From Bacteroidaceae bacterium (lineage in GTDB: Bacteria > Bacteroidota > Bacteroidia > Bacteroidales > Bacteroidaceae): a DNA stretch of 64,000 nt. The stretch's first letter is position 1. Every line of letters starts with the position of its first letter. Of the stretch, positions 17,705-26,627 are shown one piece after another. The notes below the pieces were generated by a model that saw nothing but the letters and a program-made list of their open reading frames with translations, was not told the DNA's origin and did not search any database. Location: assembly GCA_017428785.1 (NCBI GenBank), contig JAFRQD010000011.1:62001-126000 (forward strand), given 5' to 3'. A program made the position numbers and the translations under genes.

Positions 17705-18394
17705 TTATATTCTTCTTAGAAACTCTTTAGTTACGGCGAAGCTTTTGTCGGCCATCGTATCCCAGAAATTGAGGTATTGGTCGAAGTGGGCTTTTACGCC
17801 TGGGGTGTCGCTGATGATGCGGAAACTGAGGAAAGGAACCTGCCAAAGATGGCAGACCTGAGCAATGGATGCGCTCTCCATATCGACCGCCAAGCCTTGA
17901 GGATATTTCGCCTTGATGGCATCGAGTTCTTCTCGACCGGTTATGAATTGGTCGCCCGTACAGATCAGGCCCGGAACGATGCGGACATCAGATTCTAGGC
18001 TTGTTGCAACAGTCACAAGGTTTTCATCTCCCTTGAAGAACTTGGGCAAACCTTGCACTTGCCCCGGGTCGCAATCTTCGCCGCAATAAACATCGTGATA
18101 GCATACCTCTTTACCTATAACGACATCCATCACATCGAGCTTCGTATCAATGCCTCCTGCAACTCCTGTCGAGATGATGCAGTCGGGACGAAACGTCATA
18201 ATGAGGTTCGTGACGCCTGTCGCTGCATTCGTCTTACCGATACCGCATTGCAAGAGCACCACCCTACTCTCACCAACTTTGCCCGAAAGAAACTTCTGCG
18301 GACCGCTTTGTACGGTCTCTGCATCCTGCAGCATCGCTGCAACCTGGCGATATTCAACGCTCATCGCCGTCAGCACGCCTATTGTCTTTTGCAT
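17705..18394 (-). CDS. mtnN: 5'-methylthioadenosine/S-adenosylhomocysteine nucleosidase
   Basis: Hydrolyses MTA and SAH to adenine plus the thioribose product, recycling methyl-donor by-products. 229 residues, the usual MTAN length. Seen: IGVLTAMSVEYRQVAAML with the catalytic-site Glu, CGIGKTNAATG, ISTGVAGGIDTKLDVMDVVIG, CTGDQFITGREELDAI and LAVDMESASIAQVC with the Glu that binds ribose, then SFRIISDTPG with the catalytic Asp. Own promoter box at 18418-18425. Confidence 0.95.
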   Translation of the reverse strand: MQKTIGVLTAMSVEYRQVAAMLQDAETVQSGPQKFLSGKVGESRVVLLQCGIGKTNAATGVTNLIMTFRPDCIISTGVAGGIDTKLDVMDVVIGKEVCYHDVYCGEDCDPGQVQGLPKFFKGDENLVTVATSLESDVRIVPGLICTGDQFITGREELDAIKAKYPQGLAVDMESASIAQVCHLWQVPFLSFRIISDTPGVKAHFDQYLNFWDTMADKSFAVTKEFLRRI

Positions 18395-18417
18395 ACCTAT
18401 AAATGATGATTTTAGTG

Positions 18418-18425
18418 CAAAGGTA
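18418..18425 (-). promoter_or_regulatory. Promoter -7 box (TACCTTTG) of mtnN
   Basis: Reverse strand reads TTCGTACCTTTGCACTA, 24 bases before the mtnN start. Confidence 0.75.
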
Positions 18426-18436
18426 CGAAAAAAAGT

Positions 18437-18465
18437 TCATAGTTCATAGTTCTTAGTCCATTGTT
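18437..18465. repeat. TTCATAGTTCATAGTTCTTAG low-complexity repeat
   Basis: Tandem TTCATAG words between two divergent promoters. Related CATAGT/GACTATG strings occur at 22405, 44846, 44905 and inside the PfkB gene near 56000. Confidence 0.65.
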
Positions 18466-18470
18466 TTTTG

Positions 18471-18478
18471 TAACTTTG
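18471..18478 (+). promoter_or_regulatory. Promoter -7 box (TAACTTTG) of the permease gene
   Basis: TTTTTTGTAACTTTGCAGC lies 21 bases before the permease ATG and faces away from the mtnN promoter. Confidence 0.75.
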
Positions 18479-18499
18479 CAGCAACAAAGACAAAAAGAG

Positions 18500-19780
18500 A
18501 TGAATATACTGCTTGAGATATGGACACTGTTATGTGAAATGTCGCCTTATTTGTTGCTTGGCTTTTTGCTTGCCGGATTGATGCATGAGTTCATTCCGAG
18601 TAAGGTCTATACAAAGTATCTGGGTGAAAACTCGCTGAAAAGCGTCGTGCTGGCTGCCCTCTTTGGCGTGCCATTGCCCCTTTGTTCCTGTGGCGTCATT
18701 CCGACAGCAATGGGCATTCGCAGAGAAGGAGCAAGCAAAGGTGCCACAATATCTTTCCTCATCGCCACGCCTCAAACAGGGGTGGACAGCATCATCGCCA
18801 CCTACAGCCTGATGGGATTGCCCTTTGCTATCATTCGCCCCATTGTGGCTTTTGTGACGGCTATCTTCGGAGGAGCACTTTGCAATTTATTTGAGGCCCC
18901 CTCTAACTCCAGCCCCTCTCTAACTTCCCCAAGGGGGAAAACAAATTGTTCAACTTCCGATGTTCAGTGTTCAATGTTCAACGGCTCATGGTCGATCAGA
19001 TTCTGCCGTGCTCTCTCCTATGCATTTGGCGAGATGATGGAGGACATCGGGAAGTGGCTGGCAATAGGCTTGATAGTGGCCGGCATTATTACCGCCGCCG
19101 TGCCCGATTCCTGGTTCACCATCTTCCAGGGGAACACACTCTACAGCATCCTCTTTGTGCTTGCTTTCAGCATTCCCATGTACCTCTGCGCCACAGGAAG
19201 CATCCCTATTGCTTTGGCATTGATGTTGAAAGGACTGACACCAGGAGCGGCATTGGTGCTCTTGATGGCCGGACCTGCAAGTAACGCTGCAAGCATATTG
19301 GTTGTGAGCAAAGTGCTGGGCAAACGCTCGATGCTGATTTACCTTATTGCCATCATCACAGGAGCTGTGCTCTTTGCCTTTGGCATCGACTACCTGCTGC
19401 CAAGAGAATGGTTTACGGCTCCTGTTGCCCAATACGAGGCCTGTCATGAAGAGGGTATTGGCCTCTTTTCCTACATTTGCACAGGGCTTCTGCTTGTTCT
19501 ATTGCTGAGGGCTCTCTTCTTTGCTCATCATCATCACCATCATGAAGAGCTCTCAAAGGCGATGGAGGGAGCACACATTATTTATAATATAGAAGGGATG
19601 AACTGCAATCATTGTGCCGAGAATGTCAGGAAAGCCATTGCCGCAGTGGAGGGCGTGGAGCAAGTAGAAGTCTCCCTTCACGAAAAGACCGCCATCATCA
19701 TGGGTACGCATCGGGAACAAGAAGTGCTTCAAGCTGTGGAAAGCATCGGATTCAAGGCCAGCAAGACACAAGAAGACTGA
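18500..19780 (+). CDS. SO_0444-type Cu/Zn efflux permease with C-terminal HMA domain
   Basis: Predicted inner-membrane permease (DUF318/ArsP-like) that exports divalent metals; the SO_0444 relatives were named for copper/zinc efflux. 426 residues from ATG at 18500, which directly opens MNILLEIWTLLCEMSPYLLLGF. Two membrane halves of four or so helices each carry GVPLPLCSCGVIPTAMGIR and SIPMYLCATGSIPIALALML. A His run (six His) at about residue 345 precedes an HMA domain with the metal site GMNCNHCAENVRKA. Between the halves, residues about 132-164 are foreign: SPSLTSPRGKTNCS and neighbours are translated intergenic repeat. The next gene begins 7 bases on. Confidence 0.88.
   Translation: MNILLEIWTLLCEMSPYLLLGFLLAGLMHEFIPSKVYTKYLGENSLKSVVLAALFGVPLPLCSCGVIPTAMGIRREGASKGATISFLIATPQTGVDSIIATYSLMGLPFAIIRPIVAFVTAIFGGALCNLFEAPSNSSPSLTSPRGKTNCSTSDVQCSMFNGSWSIRFCRALSYAFGEMMEDIGKWLAIGLIVAGIITAAVPDSWFTIFQGNTLYSILFVLAFSIPMYLCATGSIPIALALMLKGLTPGAALVLLMAGPASNAASILVVSKVLGKRSMLIYLIAIITGAVLFAFGIDYLLPREWFTAPVAQYEACHEEGIGLFSYICTGLLLVLLLRALFFAHHHHHHEELSKAMEGAHIIYNIEGMNCNHCAENVRKAIAAVEGVEQVEVSLHEKTAIIMGTHREQEVLQAVESIGFKASKTQED
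18895..18990. repeat. Intergenic-type repeat inside the permease coding frame
   Basis: GGCCCCCTCTAACTCC, CTAACTTCCCCAAGGGGGA and GTTCAGTGTTCAATGTTCAA are the same words found between genes at 53743-53889 and near 44000. Here they lie in frame in the cytoplasmic or periplasmic linker of the permease, without a stop. Confidence 0.75.
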
Positions 19781-19787
19781 AGGAAAC

Positions 19788-20612
19788 ATGAAAGAGTCAA
19801 CAAAGTCGAAACTGACAAAGTTCACACGTCTGTGGGCTGTGTCGATGGTGCTCAGCATCGCATTGTGCATCGTTGGAGTTTTTGCCTGCATCTACGAACA
19901 CAGGACCCTGATGGGGATTGCTGCAATAGGAACCTTCCTGATGTTCTTAGTTATGTTTTGCCAGCTTCTTACTTCCATCATCATTCGCCGCTGGTGGAGT
20001 TTGGTTGGCGTCATCATCGGCTTAGTCCTGTCGTCCATTGTCGTGATATGCTCCGTAGTGGTTCTTGCAGCGGGACAATATCGACCGCCCAAAAGAGAGG
20101 AACCGAACGACATTTCAGACATCATGCTAACCATCGCCAGTCAGGAAGACCCTGGTGAGCTGCTTGCCTCCATCAAGACGGCATGGCAGCAATATACCCG
20201 AGGAGAAGCTTATTCAGGAGAGTTCAGTTTGCAGGACGACTATCTGATGTATGCAGATAGAGACGAAAACCAAGGACTCGTCTGGACAGACACCACAGAG
20301 TTTCGGAGTTGGGACTTTCAGGATCAACCCCTCGAGCTTGTGGCAATGGCGCATCGCGACTACCTCAACGGCGAGCTTGCAGGCGGGCAATACAGCGGCC
20401 TCACATTCTACATCTATGATGGCGACACCATAGAGTGGGTTTATACAGGTGACTACGGCATCGAACCTCCCGAGATAGACGGCTTGATAGCTTTCAGACT
20501 CTCGGGCACAGATGCCGACATCACTCTGACCGCAAGCAACCCCGAAGAAGGCAGCCGCACGAATTCGTTCGTCTGGAACGGAAGCAGATTCGTCAAGTCC
20601 TCACAGCCCTGA
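19788..20612 (+). CDS. Hypothetical membrane protein
   Basis: 274 residues, not recognised. Three hydrophobic segments occupy the first 100 residues (LWAVSMVLSIALCIVGVFA; IAAIGTFLMFLVMFCQLL; VGVIIGLVLSSIVVICSVV). The remaining 170 residues are soluble, acidic and beta-like (WTDTTEFRSWDFQD; LTFYIYDGDTIEWVYTGDYG; TNSFVWNGSRFVKSSQP), likely outside the cytoplasm. It follows the metal permease by 7 bases and is probably cotranscribed. No metal ligands or catalytic motif are evident. Confidence 0.75.
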   Translation: MKESTKSKLTKFTRLWAVSMVLSIALCIVGVFACIYEHRTLMGIAAIGTFLMFLVMFCQLLTSIIIRRWWSLVGVIIGLVLSSIVVICSVVVLAAGQYRPPKREEPNDISDIMLTIASQEDPGELLASIKTAWQQYTRGEAYSGEFSLQDDYLMYADRDENQGLVWTDTTEFRSWDFQDQPLELVAMAHRDYLNGELAGGQYSGLTFYIYDGDTIEWVYTGDYGIEPPEIDGLIAFRLSGTDADITLTASNPEEGSRTNSFVWNGSRFVKSSQP

Positions 20613-20706
20613 TTATTGTCTCTGTAACGACAGATTCCGGCGTATCTCACGACACACCGAAACCGGCGGAATTCCTTTCTAATAACTATTAAATATACCT
20701 TTAAAC

Positions 20707-22407
20707 TTATTGGCGTACGAACTTGTAGTTTGTCACGCCGCATTCCTGCATAATGCTTTTGATGCGGTCTATATGTTTCTGCGGAACGCCCTTGCAGACA
20801 TTGATGCGTACGCTGTGGTCTTTGCGGATGGCCACTTCCTTCAGGTGTACGCTGATGTCATCCACATCCCACTTCCACGAACAGATTGTGTAGTTCTTCC
20901 AACTGTAGCCGTCGAAGTTGCCTCGCCTTTCCCAGATGGTCGTCTTGCTGCCGCTGTCCTTCGGAGGTGTTCCCGTGAGCAGGATGGTCAGCTCGGGGTT
21001 GATGTTGCCCTTCACGCTGGCTGGAATCTGAACGGGCTTCGTGATGAGGTTGACCGATAGCTTTCCTTCCTTGGACTTCAACTTCATTTCCACCTTCTTC
21101 AGGGCCGAAGCAGGCAGGTCTGGCAGGTGGTTAATGTCGAGTTCCTTGCCGTCGAGCATGACCTTGTAGTATTTCGTATGGAATGCCCACGGGTACTGGC
21201 AATCGGGATGCTCTTCGATGTACGAGCCGTCGTCTTTCTCCACCCAAGTTCCTTTGAGCCAAAAGACCGTGATGGCAGGGCCGTGTTTCTTGATGAAGTC
21301 TTTTGCGTCATCCTTGGGGATAAAGGCGTTCAGCATCTTCTTCCCTGAGAAGCCTTTCACCTCATCTGTCATTACTAGTCCCATTCCAGGCACAGCCACC
21401 GTGACAGGCTTGTCTGCCTGAACTTGATCGATAACTTCTAATGCCGTCTCACTGCTGTTCTCCACTTCTTTGGAGGGTTCGAGGGAGGCTGTTGGCTTTG
21501 CCCAGACAACGAGGGCCAGTGTCATGAGTGCCGGCAGGATGAGAGCCTTGCTCATCAGCCAGCGATTGGAATTGTGTGTGTGCATCATCTTGATTCGCTT
21601 TTTGAGAGAATGGTGACTCAGATTGTTGCAGACCGTCTGCAGTCGGCTGCCCACAGCTTTCGTCACGAGTAATAGTTGATATGTCTTTGCATCGATGCCA
21701 AAGTTTAGTACTGCGTCGTCTGCCTCGTATTCGTGGATGGCTTTCAAGTCTCGCCCCAAAAGATAGACGAAGGGGTTGAACCACTGGAGAACTTTCACGA
21801 GTTCTAAGAGAAGCAGGTCATAGGTGTGTCCGAGACGGATATGAGCCTGTTCGTGCGCCAAGATGGGCTGGCGCAGGTGCTCATAGTCTGAAGCACTTAT
21901 TATAATATAATGTAGGAAGCTGTACGGAGCGAAATTACCTCCTTGAATGACAATCGTGTTGCCCTGCTCGTCCTTCGTATGCACGCCGTCCCTTATCTCA
22001 TTTAAGAGACGGAAGAGCTGGAAGAAAAAGATGGAGATGGAGACTAACATACCGAGAAAATAAGCCCCCTTCACAACCTCATTCCATGTGACGAGGCTTT
22101 CCTTTTCCTGTTCTGTCGGATAGACAATCTTAAGTAGTTCCACATGCTGAGAAGTCTCATGTTTATTCTCGATTTGTATATCGGGCTGGACATAAGTTTC
22201 CTGCAAGGGAGTTACTTCATAGCAGAGGAACTCGGGCTTCTGTATTGTAATTTGAATAAAAGGCAGCACCATCGACGCCACGAGCACGACAAGCAGAGCG
22301 ATTCTGTTGAAGCGATGGAACGTCTCGCGACTCAGCAGCAAGGCAAAACTCCCGTAGAGGACAGCCAGCAGCAAACAAGACTTTATAATATAGAGCATCA
22401 TAACCAT
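20707..22407 (-). CDS. BlaR1/MecR1-type M56 membrane metallopeptidase
   Basis: Sensor protease that in staphylococci cleaves a BlaI-type repressor on antibiotic sensing; in Bacteroidetes the signal is mostly unknown. 566 residues. Four membrane helices in the first 300 residues surround the zinc site: HEQAHIRLGHTYDLLLLE (HExxH) and the downstream Glu in AIHEYEADDAVL. An anchoring helix (ALILPALMTLALVVWA) follows at about 290. The long C-terminal region (about 310-566) is not a penicillin-binding domain: no SxxK or KTG is seen. The start is preceded by the BlaI-type gene only 13 bases upstream, so the pair is an operon. Start could be the third or fourth codon (MVMM). Confidence 0.9.
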   Translation of the reverse strand: MVMMLYIIKSCLLLAVLYGSFALLLSRETFHRFNRIALLVVLVASMVLPFIQITIQKPEFLCYEVTPLQETYVQPDIQIENKHETSQHVELLKIVYPTEQEKESLVTWNEVVKGAYFLGMLVSISIFFFQLFRLLNEIRDGVHTKDEQGNTIVIQGGNFAPYSFLHYIIISASDYEHLRQPILAHEQAHIRLGHTYDLLLLELVKVLQWFNPFVYLLGRDLKAIHEYEADDAVLNFGIDAKTYQLLLVTKAVGSRLQTVCNNLSHHSLKKRIKMMHTHNSNRWLMSKALILPALMTLALVVWAKPTASLEPSKEVENSSETALEVIDQVQADKPVTVAVPGMGLVMTDEVKGFSGKKMLNAFIPKDDAKDFIKKHGPAITVFWLKGTWVEKDDGSYIEEHPDCQYPWAFHTKYYKVMLDGKELDINHLPDLPASALKKVEMKLKSKEGKLSVNLITKPVQIPASVKGNINPELTILLTGTPPKDSGSKTTIWERRGNFDGYSWKNYTICSWKWDVDDISVHLKEVAIRKDHSVRINVCKGVPQKHIDRIKSIMQECGVTNYKFVRQ

Positions 22408-22420
22408 GAACTATGGACTA

Positions 22421-22831
22421 TTAACTATGAAGTTTTTGCTCGACGTTATAACTATGGATTAAAGAAAGTATCTCCTGCAAGTCTTCATCTGTAAGTTCTT
22501 CGTTCTGAATGAAGAAGGAGCAGAAACGTTTGGCCGATCCTCCGAATAGCTTGTCCTTCGTGTCACCCACAACATGGGCGATGTATTTCTCGCGCGAGAG
22601 CATTGGCGAATAGTAAAAAGTACGCCCCGTCTCTTCCTTCTTCTTGTGTTCCACATAGCCCTTTGCTTCGAGAATTTTCAGGAAGGTCGCCACAGTTGTA
22701 TAGGCAGGCTTAGGCTCGGGATAGCCTTCAACAATCTCGTTCACCGTGAGGGCATGCTGGGCATCCCAAAGGACATTCATTACATCCATCTCTGCTCGCG
22801 TGAGGAGCTTCATTGTCTTCTTCTCGTTCAT
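22421..22831 (-). CDS. BlaI/MecI/CopY family repressor
   Basis: 136 residues from the ATG opening MNEKKTMKLLTRAEMDVMNVLW; the frame reads further up but lacks an ATG. Winged-helix DNA-binding domain at about 8-80 (HALTVNEIVEG; YTTVATFLKILEAKGYVEHKK; GRTFYYSP), dimerisation helices after it. It should repress its own operon and be inactivated by the M56 partner just downstream. Its stop codon and spacer lie in a CATAGT/GACTATG repeat. Confidence 0.93.
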   Translation of the reverse strand: MNEKKTMKLLTRAEMDVMNVLWDAQHALTVNEIVEGYPEPKPAYTTVATFLKILEAKGYVEHKKKEETGRTFYYSPMLSREKYIAHVVGDTKDKLFGGSAKRFCSFFIQNEELTDEDLQEILSLIHSYNVEQKLHS

Positions 22832-23082
22832 AACATTTGATTTTTCTGATGCAAAGGAACGGAGTTTATGGAACCTCAACAAGAGAAATATGAAAAAAGG
22901 CAGCCAGAAGCGCTACCTTTTAACATATTTATTTAGTTCTACCTCGTCGTTTATTAGTAGTTAACAAAGGCGATGGTTCCCTTCACCGCTTTCGAGCCAA
23001 TGGATGCACTAACCAATAAGGTTCATGGATTCGGTTAATTCCCCATCCGTAAAACTGAAAGAGAAGCTTTTGCTCCTTTATG
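22832..23082. other. Gap upstream of the BlaI gene
   Basis: About 250 bases between the BlaI start and the convergent-side end of the DUF5107 gene (both minus strand). A reversed GCAAAGGAAC near 22850 could be a weak promoter box (TTCCTTTGC). No ORF of note and no clear hairpin seen. Confidence 0.5.
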
Positions 23083-25905
23083 TCAGTCGAAGAGACGCGC
23101 ATCGTGGCTCATCAGACTTTTCATTTTGGGAAGGATGGGTTCGAAAGGACCTTTGGCATGGCGACGGCGCTTTATCTCTGCCGTCAGCTGGTCTTCCACA
23201 TCGTGGTTGATGAAGCGTTCAGCCGGTTTGCCGACACCTAAGTTCCGAGGCCATTGCTGTGCTTCCTTGATGAGACGGGAAGCCTTTTTGTAGTCCCCTG
23301 AATCGATAGCGGATGCAGCGAGGTGGAGCTTGATGTCGCGGTACTTATCGTGGCTGCCGCGCATTCCCTCGAAAGGCAGTATCACGAGCGAAGAGAGCAG
23401 GACGTCGGCCTCTTCGTAACGCCCGGCTGCTACGTATGCATCTACCAGGGCGTCGCCAATCTGCATGTTATTCGGACAGATGGGATGAAAGGCCTGCAGC
23501 ATCTCGATGGCTTCTTCCGCCTTGCCGCTGCCAATGAGCGACATGGCCAGGATGCGGCGATAGCGCCAAGCTTCCGGCTCAATCTCGATTGCCTTTCGCA
23601 CATCGCTGGTCTCGCCCGAGAAGGCTTGATAGCGATATATATAATAAGGTGCATAGGAAGCATCGTCGGGGGCGACAAGTTTTCGTGCGGCATCACCATC
23701 TCCAAGATAGTCTTTCAGCAATGCCAACAGGTATCGGCTCTGCCAATGTCCGCCGTGAGCCAATGCCCATTCAAGGGGTGCAGCAGATTCCGTTCGGAAC
23801 GGGAACACGAAATCGAGCGTCTGCTGTTCGGCAGCCTCGATGGCGTCTGTATCATCGCGCAGCCAAGCCATCCACAATGCGGTAAGGGCATTTTGTCGGG
23901 GCAGAGCCGCAAGGATGTCTACCGCTTCTTTGTCCAAACTGATGCTATGGTAGAAGCTGGCCAGCTCGAGATACTCTTCCCAAGGTATTTCCTCGCGGAA
24001 GGAGCGGGCAAAGTCCTCAGTCGAAAGAGAGCCCGCAAGCATCTTCTCTGCATCGGCAAAGTGGCTCAGAGGGTCGAGGGCAAGAATCTGTTCCATCCCC
24101 TCCCCCGTTTGCCGATAGAGAATCATCAGAGCGGTCACGTTGTGTGCATTGGTTATAAGCGCCTTCCGTGCGTATTCTGCAGCCAGCCTGCCATTGCCGA
24201 GGCGAGCGTGGAGACGCGCCAGTTCGGTATGACATGCTGTCCGAAGCGCACTATGGGAAATGGCCGCCACTTCAAAGCAGTCGAGGGCTTCTTCGTCTTT
24301 TCCGAGGGCAACAGAGGCGAGGCCTGCAACATAGCCTGCCTCGGGATTGTATTGGTCGATGGTGAGCGCCTGACAGGCAAAGTCCCAAGCCTCTTCATAA
24401 TGCATGCGGAGGAGCAGCAAATGCGCCTTCAAGGCCAAGGCATCTACATTTGCGGAATCTTGTTCCAAGGCTTTTTCAAGAGCCTGCCCAGCCTTGTCGT
24501 ATCTGCGCAATCCCATATAGTCGCGTGCCATAAGCAGGTTTGCCGAAGCAGAGGAGTTGTTGAATTTGGGATTGCGATGAAGAGGACGTTCGGAAATGTC
24601 CTTTTCTGCTCGCCAAAGCACTTTGCCTTCCATCAGAATCTTGCCAGGCGTACCCTCAACATTTATCTTGACAGGTTGGGCAGGACGTAGATTATGCTGG
24701 GAAGTGTAGAGCGTCGTTCCCTTGGCGTCGAGTATCTTCAAGGTTCCGCTTGATGCCTGAAGCGGATAGATGCCTACATGTGCGCCCTTCTCGTCGTTCC
24801 GTACATCCGTCACGGCGTCCAGCGTCGCCTCGTCTGCCATACCAATACCACGATACGGCAGCCAATATTCGGTCCACTCGTCGGTGCCGTAAGGTGCAAA
24901 GAGCGGTTGCCTGAATGACGATTCAAGAGAACTCTTTTCCATGTTCTGGTTATAGAGCCGTCCGCCTTGCATCTCCACATATTGCACGCCGCAATCAGAA
25001 AGCAAGTCAATCCAAATCTGCCCGTCATCATTTCGCGACCATGCGAAATACTTGCGACCGAGTTTCTCGTCGCGCATTGCATAGTGCAGCATTCCCCAGT
25101 CGCTCTTCTCATAATATGCTCCGAAGAAAGGCTTGCGCGTACCAACAACATGATAGGAAATGCTGGACATGCCTTCCTGATTGGCATAACGAGAGATGTC
25201 GCGCCCTTGATTGTCCAAGGGATACGAAAGATAATCCCCATTATGACCGATGGCATGTGAACCGGGATAGACCAGAACCAAGTCATCTGCCGACGTTACC
25301 CCTGAATTTGTCCATGAATAATAGGGCTGGTAACAGCCGGTCAGGTTGTACCAGGTGGAAGATGTACGCAGCCAAACAGCATCTTTTGGCAAGTTTATCT
25401 CCACACACCAACGGCTGTGGCTGGTCATCTCCAGGACGCCAATGTAGCAACTGACACTCCCGTCTGCCTTCTCTTCAGTACGCCAATCCACGGGATGGGC
25501 ACAAGAAGGAGCATGCCCGATGACACCATAATTGAATTCGATGCCGCCGCTCGTCCAAGGCCCTCGCATGGCAATGTCACGAAACTTCACGGCATTATTG
25601 TCGTAGAACATCTCCTTTCTTGCGGTTTTGTCGAACACCGACCACACTTTCCCGCCAATCTCGGGGAAGACTTTTACCCTGAGATAAGGATTCTCAAGCA
25701 CCACCATCTTCCACGACTGTTGTGTCGGAGAAGTGGAGAACTCATCGAAGTTGCAATAAGGATAGCAGTTGCGTTTCACCTGCGGGATGGGATTGGGGTC
25801 GCCGAAAGGATAGGTAGTCATCACGGTATCCTTCACGGTTATAGTCTGGGCGCTAACCGCCAAGCAAACCATAACGAGGCTCGACAAGAGGAATCGTTTC
25901 TCCAT
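23083..25905 (-). CDS. DUF5107 protein with TPR repeats, secreted
   Basis: 940 residues with a signal peptide MEKRFLLSSLVMVCLAVSAQ. The N-terminal half (about 45-350) is the DUF5107 beta domain: ENPYLRVKVFPEIGGKVWSV, GGIEFNYGVIGHAPSC, MTSHSRWCVEINLP, which resembles galactose-mutarotase folds. The C-terminal half is helical with TPR-like repeats (ANLLMARDYMGLRRYDKAGQ; NPEAGYVAGLASVALGKDEEAL; GDALVDAYVAAGRYEEADVLL). The family is widespread in host-associated Bacteroidetes and tied to glycan use by context only. It begins 6 bases after the flavodoxin-like gene, so both share an operon. Confidence 0.85.
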   Translation of the reverse strand: MEKRFLLSSLVMVCLAVSAQTITVKDTVMTTYPFGDPNPIPQVKRNCYPYCNFDEFSTSPTQQSWKMVVLENPYLRVKVFPEIGGKVWSVFDKTARKEMFYDNNAVKFRDIAMRGPWTSGGIEFNYGVIGHAPSCAHPVDWRTEEKADGSVSCYIGVLEMTSHSRWCVEINLPKDAVWLRTSSTWYNLTGCYQPYYSWTNSGVTSADDLVLVYPGSHAIGHNGDYLSYPLDNQGRDISRYANQEGMSSISYHVVGTRKPFFGAYYEKSDWGMLHYAMRDEKLGRKYFAWSRNDDGQIWIDLLSDCGVQYVEMQGGRLYNQNMEKSSLESSFRQPLFAPYGTDEWTEYWLPYRGIGMADEATLDAVTDVRNDEKGAHVGIYPLQASSGTLKILDAKGTTLYTSQHNLRPAQPVKINVEGTPGKILMEGKVLWRAEKDISERPLHRNPKFNNSSASANLLMARDYMGLRRYDKAGQALEKALEQDSANVDALALKAHLLLLRMHYEEAWDFACQALTIDQYNPEAGYVAGLASVALGKDEEALDCFEVAAISHSALRTACHTELARLHARLGNGRLAAEYARKALITNAHNVTALMILYRQTGEGMEQILALDPLSHFADAEKMLAGSLSTEDFARSFREEIPWEEYLELASFYHSISLDKEAVDILAALPRQNALTALWMAWLRDDTDAIEAAEQQTLDFVFPFRTESAAPLEWALAHGGHWQSRYLLALLKDYLGDGDAARKLVAPDDASYAPYYIYRYQAFSGETSDVRKAIEIEPEAWRYRRILAMSLIGSGKAEEAIEMLQAFHPICPNNMQIGDALVDAYVAAGRYEEADVLLSSLVILPFEGMRGSHDKYRDIKLHLAASAIDSGDYKKASRLIKEAQQWPRNLGVGKPAERFINHDVEDQLTAEIKRRRHAKGPFEPILPKMKSLMSHDARLFD

Positions 25906-25911
25906 ATTCGT

Positions 25912-26535
25912 TTATCTGATAAAGTGCATGGGCTGCCATTCTTCCCGTTTGGGATAATCGGGATTGCCGTCGGCATGTATCTTCTTAAGCAGCCAAGCCA
26001 TGTTGTTTGCCATTGTGCGCATAGTCTGCATGCCTTCCGTATCGAGAGCAGCCTGCCCTTCCTCACGCCCATAGACGATATTCCAGTATTGAGAGGTAAC
26101 GACAGGCATGTTCATCATCTCAAAAGGCATGTTCATCGTTTGGAAAGCAGCCGTAGCTCCACCACGACGGCATACGCAAACAGCAGCTGCGGGCTTGTTC
26201 ACCACCTTGTCCCCTGCCGAAAAGAACATGCGTTGGACGAGCGACAGCACAGAGCCGTTGGGCTGACCGTAATAGACCGGTGAGCCCACAATCAGAGCAT
26301 CCGCATCGTCCAGCTTTTCAGAGATGCGATTGCAGATATCGTCATCAAACACGCAACGCCCCAATTGCTTCGTCTTGCACTGTGCACAGGCGATGCAGCC
26401 TCGAACGGGCTTCACTCCAATCTGCACAATCTCTGTCTCTATTCCTTGCTGCTCCAAGGTCTTTGCCGCCTCGCTCAATGCCAGAAATGTGTTGCCGTTC
26501 TTGCGTGGGCTGCCGTTAATCAATAGTACCTTCAT
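25912..26535 (-). CDS. Flavodoxin-family NAD(P)H-dependent FMN reductase
   Basis: 207 residues. N-terminal FMN phosphate loop INGSPRKNGNTFLAL, a four-cysteine patch CIACAQCKTKQLGRCVF as seen in iron-sulfur flavoproteins and related reductases, and ADALIVGSPVYYGQPNG for the isoalloxazine-binding loop. The patch lacks the exact iron-sulfur spacing of archaeal Isf, so a simple flavin reductase is more likely. First gene of a two-gene operon with the DUF5107 protein. Confidence 0.88.
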   Translation of the reverse strand: MKVLLINGSPRKNGNTFLALSEAAKTLEQQGIETEIVQIGVKPVRGCIACAQCKTKQLGRCVFDDDICNRISEKLDDADALIVGSPVYYGQPNGSVLSLVQRMFFSAGDKVVNKPAAAVCVCRRGGATAAFQTMNMPFEMMNMPVVTSQYWNIVYGREEGQAALDTEGMQTMRTMANNMAWLLKKIHADGNPDYPKREEWQPMHFIR

Positions 26536-26627
26536 AATTCATATATTTTAGTTTCCTTTATAAACGAAGATAGAACTCCCGTAAAAACAAGAAATACCTT
26601 CCCGCTCGGTTTGGAGAAGGTGAGGTG

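Noticed and set aside
20707-22831. Beta-lactam resistance operon
   Set aside because: BlaI/M56 pairs are general in Bacteroidetes; there is no beta-lactamase gene and no penicillin-binding sensor domain.
23323-24690. Plus-strand frame (455 codons) opposite the DUF5107 gene
   Set aside because: Antisense shadow; no motif and no promoter or start context.
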